From assembly GCA_035478715.1 (NCBI GenBank), contig DATIJK010000066.1, forward strand, positions 1 to 6,180: 6,180 nucleotides of DNA, read 5' to 3'. Below the pieces are notes generated by a model. It was not told the DNA's origin, made no database searches, and saw nothing but the letters and a program-made list of their open reading frames with translations. The stretch is from JAICLK01 sp035478715 (lineage in GTDB: Bacteria; Patescibacteriota; Saccharimonadia; Saccharimonadales; UBA4665). Numbering within the stretch: position 1 is the stretch's first letter; each line of letters opens with the position of its first letter. Positions 4,870-6,180 of the stretch are shown here, piece after piece. A program made the translations under genes and the position numbers.

Positions 4870-6180
4870 TTACTGGTCTCTCGGAGCGAGCAACGCAGTA
4901 TTCGTCAGCTGCATTGCAGGTTGCGCATCACCGGTTTTTGCGGCATTCGAAATTGCATAAACGAAGCTATAACCAGGATTAAAAAACGCATTGTAATTAG
5001 GATTGGAAGCCATCAAGGTTTGTTTGTTCGTGTCATCATAATCGAACACCACCAGCTTGCCGCCGGAGATATAATCTAACCGGTCGCCATCCATCCATGT
5101 GGCGTGTATTTGCGGCTTATCAAGCGGCGCATTAACGCTATAGACAAAATTATTGTTGTATTGCACGTCATATACGGCAAAACTATTGCCGTTTTCGGCA
5201 ACGATGAACTGTGCACTGTCCGAAAATTTTATGTAGTTCGGGTTGGTAACTTTTAGTACCGTTACAGGCACCAGAACGTTTTGTGTAGTTTGGCTCAATG
5301 CTTCAACAGGGTTTTTATAGACGTACACTTTATTATCTGCCGGAGATCCGGCTACGATATACCATGAATTGCTGAAAGTTGTCAGATCAAGCAAGTATGT
5401 GCTGCTTTTAGTGACATTCCGTATAAAGTACTTCTGTTTGTCCTGATATAACAGTATCGAAGCCTGGCCGTCCGGTGCATTTTGGTTTGATGCATAGAGT
5501 ATCCTGTCATTGCCGTAATTTTTAAATGCCAGCACATTTTTGAGCATCGGAGTGACTGTTGCATTCGATAACGAATTTGTTCCCAGCGTCTTTGCGGTAG
5601 GGTCCAATATAAAGTAGTGGTCGTACCGTTTGTTTTGCAACGATAATTGGATTGGCGGCTGAATACCAAGTGCTACGTTCAGGTTTTGCGATTTTGTCAG
5701 ATCCTGCGTATCGAGCATGATATATTCATACGTCTTGTCGTAGTGATGCTCAAGTAAAACATGCCTGTTATCATTCGACCATTCGGCAACTTTCAGGCTT
5801 TGTGGAGCCGATGTCTCAGCAATAGTCATAATTCCGGTCGGAATAGTAATGTTTTTTGTTGCGATTTTTTTGGAATTATTGACGTCAACCAACGTGAATG
5901 CGCCACCGACACCGTTTTCCAATAATATCCATCGGCGGCTGGGACTTTGGCTTGCATCAATCGGTGCCGTCGTTAGTGACTTCGTATTCTTAGTTACGAG
6001 GTTATTCGGGAATAAAAACGGGTAATCAAACCGCTCGACGCTATTTCCCTGGACGGTAATAGCGCGCTGCCAAGGCCGGTAGTCCGTCCGTTGGATTTGC
6101 ATATTATAATTTCCAGCCGGCAATGACATACGCGTGTTAGTCCTTGCCGTCGTTTTGCCATTCAGGAGAATGTCGCTGCC
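4870..6180 (-). CDS. PEGA-domain protein with beta-propeller-like repeats (N-terminus beyond the window)
   Basis: The frame is open to the right edge and 436 residues are visible. The first in-frame ATG (6129-6127) is not the true start, because the 17 codons before it read GSDILLNGKTTARTNTR and complete a PEGA domain: LLNGK, then ART, then LPAGNYNMQIQRTDYRPW and a closing strand to about residue 57. PEGA domains are small beta folds common on envelope proteins. The rest is beta-rich, with recurring strand blocks ending in VDV, MLD, VYDV or VFDYDD at roughly 79-105, 130-161, 317-342 and 359-391. These look like divergent propeller blades of the WD40/TolB-like type. There are no cysteines and much Asn and Thr, as in many exported proteins. 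An N-terminal membrane anchor or signal is expected outside the window. Role unknown; a surface structural or binding protein is inferred. The stop is TAA. Confidence 0.8.
   Translation of the reverse strand, partial: GSDILLNGKTTARTNTRMSLPAGNYNMQIQRTDYRPWQRAITVQGNSVERFDYPFLFPNNLVTKNTKSLTTAPIDASQSPSRRWILLENGVGGAFTLVDVNNSKKIATKNITIPTGIMTIAETSAPQSLKVAEWSNDNRHVLLEHHYDKTYEYIMLDTQDLTKSQNLNVALGIQPPIQLSLQNKRYDHYFILDPTAKTLGTNSLSNATVTPMLKNVLAFKNYGNDRILYASNQNAPDGQASILLYQDKQKYFIRNVTKSSTYLLDLTTFSNSWYIVAGSPADNKVYVYKNPVEALSQTTQNVLVPVTVLKVTNPNYIKFSDSAQFIVAENGNSFAVYDVQYNNNFVYSVNAPLDKPQIHATWMDGDRLDYISGGKLVVFDYDDTNKQTLMASNPNYNAFFNPGYSFVYAISNAAKTGDAQPAMQLTNTALLAPRDQ

Noticed and set aside
6127..6129. ATG as the start of the PEGA protein
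   Set aside because: The frame continues upstream to the window edge and those codons complete the PEGA domain, so the real start is outside.
1..6180. UGA recoding (Gracilibacteria/Absconditabacteria code), CRISPR array, transposon or integration site
   Set aside because: TGA ends several genes at sensible places. No regularly spaced repeats, transposase or integrase motifs, or tRNA-end duplications were seen.

Overview
The window reads as a piece of a small bacterial genome, most likely a Patescibacteria/CPR member and probably Candidatus Saccharibacteria. This is inferred from family content and style: a membrane sortase with a very long cytoplasmic N-terminus, a PEGA plus beta-propeller surface protein, a degenerate NAD(P)H-hydrate dehydratase-like protein, short intergenic gaps, start codons close behind -10 boxes and moderate GC. 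No rRNA or ribosomal protein is present to prove it. TGA ends several genes, so the UGA-glycine code of Gracilibacteria/Absconditabacteria is excluded.

Layout. Left (1-2690, plus strand): the tail of an unrecognised protein, then a proline iminopeptidase-like alpha/beta hydrolase whose stop overlaps the start of a HAD-IB phosphatase (ATGA). A divergent YjeF-C/NNRD-like protein follows, probably with its own promoter. Middle (2691-2955): a tRNA-Leu(CAA) gene on the minus strand with an encoded CCA end, flanked by compact regulatory DNA. Right (2956-6180): a 444-residue sortase on the plus strand, converging with 7 bp between stops on two minus-strand genes, an unrecognised 168-residue helical protein and a PEGA/beta-propeller protein that runs off the right edge.

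How the genes work together. The left half looks metabolic: peptide trimming, phosphate-ester hydrolysis and a relic of nucleotide-hydrate repair. This suits an organism that scavenges amino acids and peptides, but that link is inference. The right half looks like cell-surface biology: a sortase that would attach proteins at the envelope, and a probable exported PEGA protein. The least explained items are the sortase's cytoplasmic domain, which has a segment resembling an HMG box, its LPDNG tail, the dehydratase-like protein lacking the family's catalytic GTGD motif, and the small unrecognised protein between sortase and PEGA gene. No CRISPR array, insertion sequence, integrase or classical defence or secretion system was seen, and no gene-free stretch exceeds about 110 bp.
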